A stretch of 8,051 nucleotides of DNA from Pseudomonadota bacterium (GCA_030635485.1 DAOVYS010000114.1:1-8051), one strand, 5' to 3'; counted from the first letter of the stretch, positions 1 through 6,128 are shown. Program-made: numbers and translations. Notes: generated from the letters alone by a model not told the origin.

Positions 1-210
1 CAATTCATTAAGATTGATGGCGAGAAAATTTATTGCACAGGCAAACGAATACACGTTTCGTCGTCAAAACAGATTGAAAATTTCCGGCTGATGAAACGAT
101 TCCGCTCCGATCCGATTACCAAAGAGTACTTCATTGTCGGTATTGTAGGCAAGGAATACATCGAAGGGTTAGGTTCGTTTCCATATGCCGGAGAACAAAA
201 GGAAGACTGA
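1..210 (+). CDS. 3' end of an unrecognised protein (5' truncated by window edge)
   Basis: Frame 1 is open from the first base to the TGA at 208-210, giving 69 residues of what looks like the C-terminal part of a normal soluble protein. The residues are a mix of charged and aromatic ones, for example ENFRLMKRF and KEYFIVGIVGKEYIEGLG, with no membrane segment and no signal peptide visible. I do not recognise the family. The start lies left of the window. An antisense ORF covers the same bases but is Pro/Ser-rich and has no supporting features, so I take the + strand as the real one. The gene appears to end here and to be insulated from the injection-system operon by the terminator at 430-470. 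Nothing connects it functionally to the downstream genes. Confidence 0.55.
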   Translation, partial: QFIKIDGEKIYCTGKRIHVSSSKQIENFRLMKRFRSDPITKEYFIVGIVGKEYIEGLGSFPYAGEQKED

Positions 211-429
211 GGGTAAGGGGAATGAGTAGTATACCTCAAGATCTATTTGTTCACTCGTGATGGCAAGCAACACTTCTAAAGTATTGGCGGTGCCGAGAAT
301 CTGCCATCGCCTGTTGCCTTTTTCGTAATCTACCACCTCGGCGACGAATAATTCCTCCTTACTTCAACTCCCTAAAGGCTGAACTTCAGTGGAAATCAGA
401 AAAAATTTGTGCTTGTAAAAAAGCCAAAA
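211..429. other. Non-coding spacer, possible gene remnant
   Basis: No complete gene is visible here. A 12-codon ORF at 222-260 with an AAGGGG-like site just in front is too short to call. In frame 1 a protein-like stretch (226-348, including YLFTRDGKQHF and GGAENLPSPVAFFVIYHLGDE) is broken by TAA at 277 and ends at TAA 349. It is also separated from the upstream gene by three stops. It could be a decayed coding segment or chance. Confidence 0.2.
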
Positions 430-471
430 GTCCCCATAACAAAGGGCCTTTTTATGGGTGACCTTTTTTTC
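430..471 (+). terminator. Rho-independent terminator
   Basis: GTC-CCCATAA-c-AAA (430-443) pairs with TTT-TTATGGG-t-GAC (449-462) around a GGGCC loop, giving 13 base pairs with two single-base bulges. The stem is followed by C and seven T (464-470), then more T-rich sequence. This is a classic intrinsic terminator for rightward transcription and most simply ends the transcript of the gene finishing at 210. Its left flank is A-rich (411-422 and 426-429), so it may also stop leftward transcripts, such as one from the small gene at 605-799. Confidence 0.8.
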
Positions 472-604
472 TTACATTTTTTCTTTTTTTTTTACGATAA
501 AACAGTTGCAAAAAATTAAATAAATGTTTTTATAAATTTACGTTTTATTCTGATACGTTGTTAAACATTTTCTTAACTTTCACTCAGATTCCCCATCTAT
601 TTGG
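471..604. other. Very AT-rich spacer
   Basis: This spacer is dominated by T runs (474-493) and by A/T-only stretches (510-540), in strong contrast to the balanced or GC-rich coding DNA on the right. Pairs resembling -35/-10 boxes can be found (TTGCAA at 506-511 and TATAAA at 531-536, spacing 19). In such AT-rich DNA they occur easily, and no rightward gene starts nearby. I see no coding region. Confidence 0.4.
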
Positions 605-799
605 TTAGGATAACGACAATTTGGACAAAACGAGATCTATCATGCGCATATCGTCACTTCCAACATTTATCTCTACTATTTCACATTCTTTTTGCTTACT
701 AAAGGCATTCCGCAACTCGCTAATTCCTTGTCTATCTCTCTTTATTATGCGGTATCGGCAATGCCAATTTAAATGTGATAATTTTCTAAAACATCCCAC
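605..799 (-). CDS. Possible small protein, 64 aa, unknown function
   Basis: This leftward ORF starts at GTG (799-797) and ends at TAA (607-605). A good ribosome site, GAAGGAG (811-805), sits 5 bases ahead of the GTG. That site is the main reason to prefer it over the overlapping rightward 65-aa ORF (621-818), which lacks one. The product is hydrophilic and basic in its first half (RYRIIKRDRQGISELR) and acidic/hydrophobic in its second (ECEIVEINVGSDDMRMIDLVL), as in a small folded protein. I do not recognise a family. A perfect 10-bp inverted repeat (795-804/816-825) encloses the ribosome site, and its inner arm includes the start codon, which suggests translational control or an operator. It could also be a fragment of a decayed gene. 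It lies divergent to the injection-system operon, about 600 bp away, so a regulatory link is possible but unproven. Confidence 0.35.
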   Translation of the reverse strand: MGCFRKLSHLNWHCRYRIIKRDRQGISELRNAFSKQKECEIVEINVGSDDMRMIDLVLSKLSLS

Positions 800-825
800 A
801 ATTACTCCTTCAGTTTAATTGTGGG
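795..825 (-). promoter_or_regulatory. Inverted repeat enclosing the ribosome site of the small leftward ORF
   Basis: CCCACAATTA (795-804) and TAATTGTGGG (816-825) are perfectly complementary, separated by 11 bases. In the leftward transcript the loop contains AAGGAG and the 3' arm contains the GTG start codon, so folding would bury the start. As DNA it would equally serve as an operator. No T-run follows on either side, so it is not a terminator. Confidence 0.5.
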
Positions 826-859
826 GACAACTAACCATGAAGTAATTTAGGAGCTTGTT

Positions 860-885
860 TGTTCAACCGGCAAAGCAGTTGAACA
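860..885. repeat. Palindrome TGTTCAAC-N10-GTTGAACA
   Basis: Two perfectly complementary 8-bp arms (860-867 and 878-885) are separated by cggcaaagca. The half-site spacing (18 bp centre to centre, just under two helical turns) is compatible with a dimeric repressor operator. A hairpin in RNA is the alternative. It lies upstream of the small leftward ORF and about 520 bp in front of the sheath gene. No regulator is encoded in the window. Confidence 0.4.
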
Positions 886-948
886 CTGATCACGCCCGGA
901 AATCGTGGTTTTCCATATAACAAGTAAAATGACTGCATATTTTGGTTA

Positions 949-1260
949 GGGATGGGGACTAAATAACTTCCCATCTATGTATCTCACCTTCAGGCTATCT
1001 TCGAAATCCGCGTTTACCTGGCCAATTTTCATTCACAAAGTATAAGTGCATTAAAACAGCGGCACCGCATGCGTCACATATAACTTCGGAGTTTTTCCGT
1101 CACCAAAAACAAAAAAATTACCACTAAGGGATGTGGATGACGCCAGGGTTGCCAAAAAACTAATGATATTAGATAGTTGTTTGAGCTGTTGCCTTGATGA
1201 GCGTGGCGTCATCCATAAAGTCTAAGGCACTAAATGGGAAAATTATTTCGTTCCCATCCC
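949..1260. repeat. Short element bounded by ~30-bp imperfect inverted repeats
   Basis: The + strand at 949-977 (GGGATGGGGACTAAATAACT and on to CCCATCTA) matches the reverse complement of 1231-1260 at 25 of 30 aligned positions by hand alignment, with one gap. Each arm is itself partly palindromic: GATGGG...CCCATC in the left arm, and ATGGGAA-N10-TTCCCAT (1234-1240/1251-1257) in the right. A further copy of the outer motif, CTAAGGGATG, occurs at 1124-1133 and is inverted with one extra C at 1255-1265. No transposase is encoded between the ends and no clear target duplication is seen. It could be a MITE, a solo insertion-sequence remnant, or an intergenic repeat family. Confidence 0.5.
1134..1215. 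repeat. Perfect 12-bp inverted repeat with 58-bp internal segment
   Basis: TGGATGACGCCA (1134-1145) is exactly complementary to TGGCGTCATCCA (1204-1215). The internal segment also contains a small hairpin, CTAAT-gat-ATTAG (1160-1172). Together with the surrounding inverted arms this gives a nested fold, so the stretch may be a structured RNA, the core of a small mobile repeat, or a protein-binding region. No ORF of useful size lies inside. Confidence 0.5.
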
Positions 1261-1309
1261 CTTAGCAAGTCTGTTTTGAGAACGGGTACGAAGGGGTGGT
1301 CTTTTCCTG

Positions 1310-1337
1310 TATAAGGTAGATGAGTAGCTCATCTGCC
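1310..1337 (+). promoter_or_regulatory. Stem-loop in the leader of the sheath operon, with a weak -10-like box
   Basis: GGTAGATGAG (1315-1324) pairs with CTCATCTGCC (1328-1337) around a TAG loop, giving ten pairs of which one is G-U in RNA. No T-run follows, so it is not an intrinsic terminator. TGTATAAG just before it (TATAAG at 1310-1315) resembles a -10 element, but no good -35 sits at normal spacing (TTGAGA at 1276-1281 is 28 bp away). The stem would lie in the 5' leader about 65 bases before the sheath start, where it could stabilise the mRNA or act as an operator. The stem is clear. The promoter is only a candidate. Confidence 0.35.
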
Positions 1338-1402
1338 TCGCGTTACCCCCCCCTCGACTTCAAAATGCATGTCTGAATGCAATAGAAAAAAGGAGAACAA
1401 TC

Positions 1403-3319
1403 ATGCCAGCGTATCTTCATCCCGGGGTTTATGTAGAAGAAATCCCCAGCGGCTCCAAACCCATTGAGGGAGTGGGAACATCAACTGCGGCCTTTGTCGG
1501 TTATACGGAAAAAGGGCCGGTTGTTGACCCCGCATTGATCTTCAAGTGGGACACCTATGATCAGGATTTCGGCGGCATCATCGACACAGGAATGGGTGCC
1601 GCAGGAGACCCAATGGGCTATGCCGTTTACAACTTTTTTCTCAACGGTGGAACAGCCGCCTACATTGTCCGCATTGTCGAGGAGAATTCGGCTAAAAATG
1701 CCGAGGGCTTTATCGAACATCCTGACGATGCCACCCAGATCATTAAATTCACGGCGGCCAATCCCGGTGAGTGGGGAAACGAACTGAGGTTGAAATTTAC
1801 CCTGAAAGCCGTTGGCAGCAGCTTTTTCAAGCTTGAGGTCGGCACCGGCGAGGGTGATGACTTTAAAATGATCGAAGAGTTCACTGACCTTACCGTTGCC
1901 GATGACACGGCGGATGATTACATCGAGAGCAAGGTCAATGATGCCTCCGAACTCGTCCAGGTGGAGGTGCAGAACGTTGACCAGTATATGCTGGGAATAA
2001 GCATAAGCCAGGATCTCAGCGTTGTTACCGACTTTTCCGTGCTTAATAGTAAAACAATGACTGTGACAGTGGACGGTAACCTACGCACCGCCACCTTTGA
2101 CGCTGCTGATTTTGTCCCTGCCAGTACCCTGTCCGATGTTGCCGACCGCATCCAGGAGCTGGTGCGGGGAGCCGTCGTCGCTAACCCTGCAGTGCGTGAT
2201 TTCACCTGTGATGCGGAAAACGATCAGCTCTTTCTCACATCCGGCAGCCGCCAGGCTTCTTCATCGGTTGTTGTTTCAGGACTCGGAGACGGAACGGACG
2301 CTTCAATTGACCTTCTGCTTGGCCTGGCAAATGACGGCACGGAACTCACAGGCCAGGAATCGCTCAATGCCATTCTTTCCTCCTCCTCCGGCGAGGTGGC
2401 GCTCGATGACGGCACAAACGGCTCCCAGCCAAGCCTTGATGAGTACAGCGATATTTTTGCCCGGTTTGAGAAAATCCGCGACATTAATATCATCTGCCTG
2501 CCGGGGCAGACCTATGACACGAGCACCGAAAAATCGATTATCGATGCGGCTGTGGCCCATGCGGAAAAGATGAAGAGCCGCATGGTAATTATTGATCCGC
2601 CGGTGGACACAGAGCTGACAACAGAGCAGAATGTCACTGATCTTGATTTGAAACCGAAAACCTATTCAGTGGTCTATTATCCCTGGCTCAAGGTGGCCAA
2701 TACCCATTACAACGCCGAAACAAAACCGGGCGTGCCTCAGACCGTACTTGTCCCCCCCAGCGGCTATGCCGCCGGAATCTGGGCAAAGACGGACGGCCGC
2801 AGGGGCGTATGGAAGGCCCCGGCCGGTGTGGAAACCTCCTTGCTTGGCGTTGCAGGACAGCAGTACATTGTTGAAGATGGCGAGCAGGATCAGCTCAACC
2901 CCATGGGGATCAACTGTATCCGCAAGTTGCCCGGCTATGGCCCGGTAATCTGGGGCACGCGCACCCTGGCCACCAAGGCCGATCCTGAATGGCGCTATGT
3001 GTCGGTGCGGCGCACAGCCATTTTCATGGAGCAGAGCATCTATAACGGCATCCAGTGGGCTGTTTTTGAACCTAATGACCATCGTCTGTGGGCATCCCTG
3101 CGTCTTAATATAGATTCGTTCATGAACGGCCTGTTCCGCGCCGGGGCATTCCAGGGCGCAAAGGCATCGGATGCCTATTTTGTGCGGTGCGGTCTTGGAG
3201 ACACCATGACCCAGGGAGACATTGACCGTGGTCAGGTCATTGTTATTGTCGGCTTTGCCCCCTTAAAGCCGGCGGAATTTGTCATCGTTCGCATCCAACA
3301 GAAAGTTGGTCAGCAATAA
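1403..3319 (+). CDS. Contractile tail sheath protein of an eCIS-type injection system
   Basis: The protein forms the outer sheath that contracts to drive the inner tube through a target membrane. The start is clear: AGGAG at 1391-1395, 7 bases before ATG. The N-terminus (YLHPGVYVEEIPSGSKPIEG, then TSTAAFVGYTEKGP) and the C-terminus (EQSIYNGIQWAVFEPND, LRAGAF-type and GFAPLKPAEFVIVRI) are hallmark phage-tail-sheath segments, including those of the Afp2-4/Pvc2-4 families. At 638 aa it is much longer than the roughly 350-450 aa of Afp/PVC sheaths. The extra length sits between the N-terminal ~100 residues and the C-terminal domain that begins near residue 344. It holds a PGEWGN segment (121-126), common in long phage sheaths, and a beta-rich module at ~215-310 (TVTVDG at 220-225, ending in LLLGL), probably exposed on the sheath surface. 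It is the first gene of the operon, followed 12 bases later by the tube gene. No second sheath paralogue is seen here. Confidence 0.95.
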   Translation: MPAYLHPGVYVEEIPSGSKPIEGVGTSTAAFVGYTEKGPVVDPALIFKWDTYDQDFGGIIDTGMGAAGDPMGYAVYNFFLNGGTAAYIVRIVEENSAKNAEGFIEHPDDATQIIKFTAANPGEWGNELRLKFTLKAVGSSFFKLEVGTGEGDDFKMIEEFTDLTVADDTADDYIESKVNDASELVQVEVQNVDQYMLGISISQDLSVVTDFSVLNSKTMTVTVDGNLRTATFDAADFVPASTLSDVADRIQELVRGAVVANPAVRDFTCDAENDQLFLTSGSRQASSSVVVSGLGDGTDASIDLLLGLANDGTELTGQESLNAILSSSSGEVALDDGTNGSQPSLDEYSDIFARFEKIRDINIICLPGQTYDTSTEKSIIDAAVAHAEKMKSRMVIIDPPVDTELTTEQNVTDLDLKPKTYSVVYYPWLKVANTHYNAETKPGVPQTVLVPPSGYAAGIWAKTDGRRGVWKAPAGVETSLLGVAGQQYIVEDGEQDQLNPMGINCIRKLPGYGPVIWGTRTLATKADPEWRYVSVRRTAIFMEQSIYNGIQWAVFEPNDHRLWASLRLNIDSFMNGLFRAGAFQGAKASDAYFVRCGLGDTMTQGDIDRGQVIVIVGFAPLKPAEFVIVRIQQKVGQQ

Positions 3320-3331
3320 AGGAGAGCTAAA

Positions 3332-3841
3332 ATGGCGGCACCACTTTTCCCGGTCAATGCACACAGACATGATCCATATCGAACCTTTAAATTTCAGATT
3401 CTTATAGACGGAAAGCCTGTAGCCGGCTTGCGCAAGATGACGGCCCTGAAGAAGACCACCGAGGCGGTGGGCTGGCGCACCGGCGGCGACCCCACCCATG
3501 AGCGTAAACTGCCCGGAGGCACGTCCTACGAGCCCATTACCCTGGAACAGGGTCTGACCCATGATCCGGTTTTTGAGAACTGGGCCTGCCTGGTGAACAG
3601 CATCCAGGGAGATGCGGGAATGTCGCTGAAAAATTTCCGCAAGGACATTGTTATCAATATCCTCAATCTGCAGGGTCAGGTGGCCATGTCCTACATGATT
3701 TACCGGGCCTGGGTCTCAGAGTTCCAGGCCTTGCCGGACTTTGACGCCGGCAGCACAAACACGGTGGGCATCCAGACCATCAAGCTGGAGCATGAAGGAT
3801 GGGAGCGGGACACGTCCGTTTCAGAGCCGACTGAATCGTAA
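3332..3841 (+). CDS. Inner tail tube protein (gp19-like, Afp1/Afp5 type)
   Basis: The protein forms stacked hexameric rings of the rigid inner tube that the sheath surrounds and that carries payload. GGAG (3322-3325) lies 6 bases before the ATG. At 169 aa its size is normal for the family. Recognisable family features are DPYRTFKFQILIDGKPVAGL near the N-terminus, the GGDPTHERKLPG loop (around residues 51-62), the PITLEQGLTHDPVFENWA strand-helix, and the closing GIQTIKLEHEGWERD segment, as in conserved phage tail proteins of the T4 gp19-like group. It lies 12 bases after the sheath gene and is certainly co-transcribed with it. A 79-base gap follows before the next gene. Only one tube gene is visible, whereas Afp/PVC clusters carry two or three, so others may lie downstream. 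Confidence 0.93.
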   Translation: MAAPLFPVNAHRHDPYRTFKFQILIDGKPVAGLRKMTALKKTTEAVGWRTGGDPTHERKLPGGTSYEPITLEQGLTHDPVFENWACLVNSIQGDAGMSLKNFRKDIVINILNLQGQVAMSYMIYRAWVSEFQALPDFDAGSTNTVGIQTIKLEHEGWERDTSVSEPTES

Positions 3842-3920
3842 GGAACAGAGAGGAAATACATACGCTCTGTGATCAGTGCCTCTATAAAATTATTTTCATA
3901 TTTCGTCAAACGGAGGATTG
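3842..3920 (+). other. Gap with imperfect stem-loops after the tube gene
   Basis: ACAGAG (3845-3850) can pair with CTCTGT (3865-3870), or AGAGG (3848-3852) with CCTCT (3879-3883). The second is followed by A/T-rich ATAAAATTATTTT. This is weak as a terminator, but a leaky stop or RNA-processing point here would fit a need for more sheath and tube than downstream proteins. No small gene is seen. Confidence 0.25.
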
Positions 3921-4748
3921 ATGGCGGAATTCAGTGTGCAGCTTCCCGGCGGTTTTCTGCATAAAAACAGGCTCTTTCGGCAGGCGGTATTTTGTCCGAT
4001 CTGCGGAGAAATGGAACTCGTTTTCCAGGAGGCCGGCAAAAAAAAGGATTCAAGACCCCGTTACGTGACAGGGGTGCTGGCTGCGGCGCTTGACAATATT
4101 GCCGGTATTCAAGCTGAGCCTTCAGTCGTCAACAGGCTCTGCGTGGCAGACCGGCAATACCTCATGCTGCAGCTCGCATCCATGCTTGAGGGAGATTTAT
4201 TCTGGATGTCATCAGCCTGTTCTTCCTGTAAAAGCGATTTTGACATATGCATAAGGCGATCCGATTTACCTGTTAAAGAGGCGGGACAGGGGTATCCTTT
4301 TGCCACAATCAAGCTGGACGGAGCAGAGATTACCTGCCGTATTCCAGTTGGTGAAGATCAGGAAAAAATAGAACGTCTTTCCGATGATGATGCACTGCAT
4401 CTTTTATTGGAACACTGCATTGAAGCAGTCAATGATAATGCGCCGGAAGAGGGTTTTGTCGACAGTCTGACCCAAGCTGATATCAGTCGCATTGAAGACG
4501 TTCTGGAGGATATTTCTCCCTCTGTAGCAACGAGGTTGCTGACCCGTTGCCCGGAATGCGATGCAGAACAGGTTATCGAGCTTGATCCCTACGCATTGCC
4601 GGTAACGGAAACAGACAATTTTTACCAGGAAATCCATACGCTGGCCATGGCTTATCACTGGAGTGAACAGGACATTCTGTCCCTTCCCCGCAGCAGGCGC
4701 AGAACATATCTGGACCTGATTGATCGTTCGCGAGGGATGTATGGATGA
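3921..4748 (+). CDS. T4-baseplate/tail-assembly type protein with three CxxC pairs
   Basis: 275 aa. I chose the ATG at 3921 because GGAGG (3912-3916) lies only 1 base from the in-frame TTG at 3918 but 4 bases from this ATG. The pattern is that of the phage T4_baseplate-like (gp26/hub-assembly) proteins found next to tube genes in contractile tails. It has an N-terminal hydrophobic segment, then RYVTGVLAAALDNIAGI, then VVNRLCVADRQYLMLQLASM, then a cysteine region. Cysteines are at 25/28 (CPIC), 100/103 (CSSC) and 210/213 (CPEC). Two of these pairs probably make one zinc site, with the sequence between them as an insertion. The C-terminal ~45 residues (LAMAYHWSEQDILSLPRSRR, then YLDLI) form a helical module also known as a stand-alone small protein in some eCIS loci (DUF6760-like, from memory), so this looks like a natural fusion. 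The role is probably chaperoning or building the tube/baseplate. The exact role is not established. Confidence 0.72.
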   Translation: MAEFSVQLPGGFLHKNRLFRQAVFCPICGEMELVFQEAGKKKDSRPRYVTGVLAAALDNIAGIQAEPSVVNRLCVADRQYLMLQLASMLEGDLFWMSSACSSCKSDFDICIRRSDLPVKEAGQGYPFATIKLDGAEITCRIPVGEDQEKIERLSDDDALHLLLEHCIEAVNDNAPEEGFVDSLTQADISRIEDVLEDISPSVATRLLTRCPECDAEQVIELDPYALPVTETDNFYQEIHTLAMAYHWSEQDILSLPRSRRRTYLDLIDRSRGMYG

Positions 4749-4783
4749 AGCACCCTACAGGGATCGCTTTATCATCACAAAAC

Positions 4784-4841
4784 ATGTAATGATTACATAC
4801 GGAGGAGTCTGCTAAATAGGGGGTACCTCTGAACGGTTACC
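4784..4841 (+). promoter_or_regulatory. Palindrome, orphan ribosome site and stem-loop before the 425-aa gene
   Basis: ATGTAAT-G-ATTACAT (4784-4798) is a perfect 15-bp palindrome. A strong GGAGGAG (4801-4807) follows, but no ATG, GTG or TTG lies within useful distance of it. GGTACC (4822-4827) can pair with GGTTACC (4835-4841) with one bulge, just before the ATG at 4851. A 14-codon ORF (4745-4789) overlaps the preceding stop as ATGA. The stretch may be a leader that controls translation of the next gene, or the scar of a lost small gene. Confidence 0.3.
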
Positions 4842-4850
4842 AAAATAAAC

Positions 4851-6128
4851 ATGGGCTATTTACGAAACATAATCGCGGATGCCCGGCCACGTCCGACAAC
4901 CAGGGTGACGGAACCGGCAGAGCAGATGAATGACATCCCATCCGTGGAGGGAGCGTCTCCTTTTGGTATGAAGCAGCGGGTAAGCGATAGACCCGTGCCA
5001 AAAGCTGCAGTGTCTGGTGCAAATGCTACGCCTGATAGCACTGTCAAAAGAACATTGGCCTGGAGTCCGTCCACGGAATCAGCCGTTCACAATAGAGCAC
5101 AGGAGTACCCTGAAAAGAATAAAGAGATTGGTGGAGAGGAGGGTGCAGGCGCGTCTGACCACAGGAGAGCCGTCCCGCCTTTCGGAGATTTTCCGGAAAC
5201 AGAGCAGTATGTTTATTCCCAGTCAAGTCGAACAGCAAGTAAAGCGGAAGAGGAAACTGAAACATCGGCATTCCCAGGCGGAAGTCGTATTCACGTGACT
5301 GAAATTGGAGATGAAGCAATTTCGAGCGTAGTATCTCAATATTCGGAAAGCACATCAAATTTTTTGGAATCGGTTATGACCAGGCACAAGATTTCTGGTG
5401 CAACGGAAGAATCGGAAACAAGAACGTCAAGTAGCAACGGCAGGGGGGAAAACGGCATGTTTTTGCGAAAACAAGGTGAAAACAGGCCATCGGGAGGCTT
5501 TACCGCCTCTCCACCATTGTTTTTTTCATCTAAAAAGGATGCGGCTTCCACGGTTTTTTTCATGGAGAGCCACAGCCCGAACATTGCCGGTCCGGGAGAA
5601 CAGGAAAAAAACGTCGGACGTTCAGTGCAGTCTGTCAAACATCCTGGCGAGACAGGACAACAAACTGATATTTCAGTCAATTATTTGCATAAAGAAAATG
5701 ACAGGGCTGAACCGGCTGCTCACAGGGAAGGGGGCGCCGAACGAGAAAATTCTCCTGTTTCTCCTGTTAGTTCTGAAGTGCGGCGTGAGAAGAAAAAAGA
5801 AGAGATCACCGGACTGGAAAAATTGCGTAAGCAAGACCAGGAAGAAAAAAGATCCGTTGAACAAATGGATGAAGAAAGATCTGTCCGGCAAGATATTGTT
5901 CTTAATAAGGATATACCTGGGCGGCTGCGGGTAGTGACGCAAGATAGGGTAACAAAAGAGAGCCCCGTTTTTATAGTGAAGCCGAAAAAAAGCCGCCCGG
6001 AAGGCCCGAAGGTCACCATCGGCAGTATTGAGGTCATCATTGAGGCTTCGGCTGTCCCGGAGAAGCATTCTGCTCCACAGAGTCCTGCTTCCACATTATC
6101 AAGCCGACACTATCTGAGGAGACTCTGA
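4851..6128 (+). CDS. Largely disordered eCIS accessory protein with conserved-looking ends
   Basis: 425 aa, rich in Ser, Glu, Lys, Arg, Pro and Gly, with no enzymatic domain, signal peptide or membrane segment. The N-terminus (MGYLRNIIADARPRP) and the C-terminus (PKVTIGSIEVIIEA at 386-399 and a final SSRHYLRRL at 417-425) resemble, from memory, the ends of uncharacterised proteins encoded just before DUF4255 genes in other contractile-tail clusters. The ~350 residues between them are low-complexity and probably unstructured. Residues ~311-350 are a Lys/Glu-rich stretch (RREKKKEEITGLEKLRKQ and on) that could form a helix or coiled coil. The start is fixed by an in-frame stop at 4830-4832 and no alternative start in between, but no ribosome site is seen directly ahead of the ATG. 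Its stop overlaps the next start by one base. The role could be scaffold, tether or assembly factor. It is not a recognised effector. Confidence 0.7.
   Translation: MGYLRNIIADARPRPTTRVTEPAEQMNDIPSVEGASPFGMKQRVSDRPVPKAAVSGANATPDSTVKRTLAWSPSTESAVHNRAQEYPEKNKEIGGEEGAGASDHRRAVPPFGDFPETEQYVYSQSSRTASKAEEETETSAFPGGSRIHVTEIGDEAISSVVSQYSESTSNFLESVMTRHKISGATEESETRTSSSNGRGENGMFLRKQGENRPSGGFTASPPLFFSSKKDAASTVFFMESHSPNIAGPGEQEKNVGRSVQSVKHPGETGQQTDISVNYLHKENDRAEPAAHREGGAERENSPVSPVSSEVRREKKKEEITGLEKLRKQDQEEKRSVEQMDEERSVRQDIVLNKDIPGRLRVVTQDRVTKESPVFIVKPKKSRPEGPKVTIGSIEVIIEASAVPEKHSAPQSPASTLSSRHYLRRL

Noticed and set aside
621..818. Rightward 65-aa ORF opposite the small leftward gene
   Set aside because: It has no ribosome site and its composition looks like the antisense of the leftward frame, which does have one.
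592..978. Two 9-mers, CCCATCTAT and TTGGTTAGG, adjacent at 592-609 and separated in the opposite order at 942-978, as if from a tandem or circular junction
   Set aside because: By rough estimate about two to three chance 9-mer matches are expected in a 1.2 kb spacer, and there is no longer similarity around them.
949..1260. CRISPR array or attachment site
   Set aside because: The repeats are few, in opposite orientations and not regularly spaced. No integrase or tRNA gene is present.
1275..1315. Standard sigma-70 promoter (TTGAGA ... TATAAG) or sigma-54 promoter before the sheath gene
   Set aside because: The spacing of 28 bp is far from the usual 17, and no GG-N10-GC sigma-54 pattern was found in the stretches checked. 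It is kept only as a weak -10 candidate.
2666..3082. Leftward 138-aa ORF inside the sheath gene, and leftward 171- and 189-aa ORFs inside the ATPase gene (7458-8027)
   Set aside because: These are shadows of strongly recognisable rightward genes and carry no family motifs of their own.
5398..5934. Rightward 178-aa ORF in another frame within the 425-aa gene
   Set aside because: It is a by-product of the A/G-rich low-complexity sequence. The main frame continues from a conserved-looking N-terminus to a conserved-looking C-terminus and overlaps the next start.
4851..6128. Payload or toxin for the injection system
   Set aside because: No catalytic motif is visible, the position between baseplate and cap genes is structural, and the terminal blocks resemble those of other cap-adjacent proteins. 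Effectors usually lie at the far end of eCIS loci.
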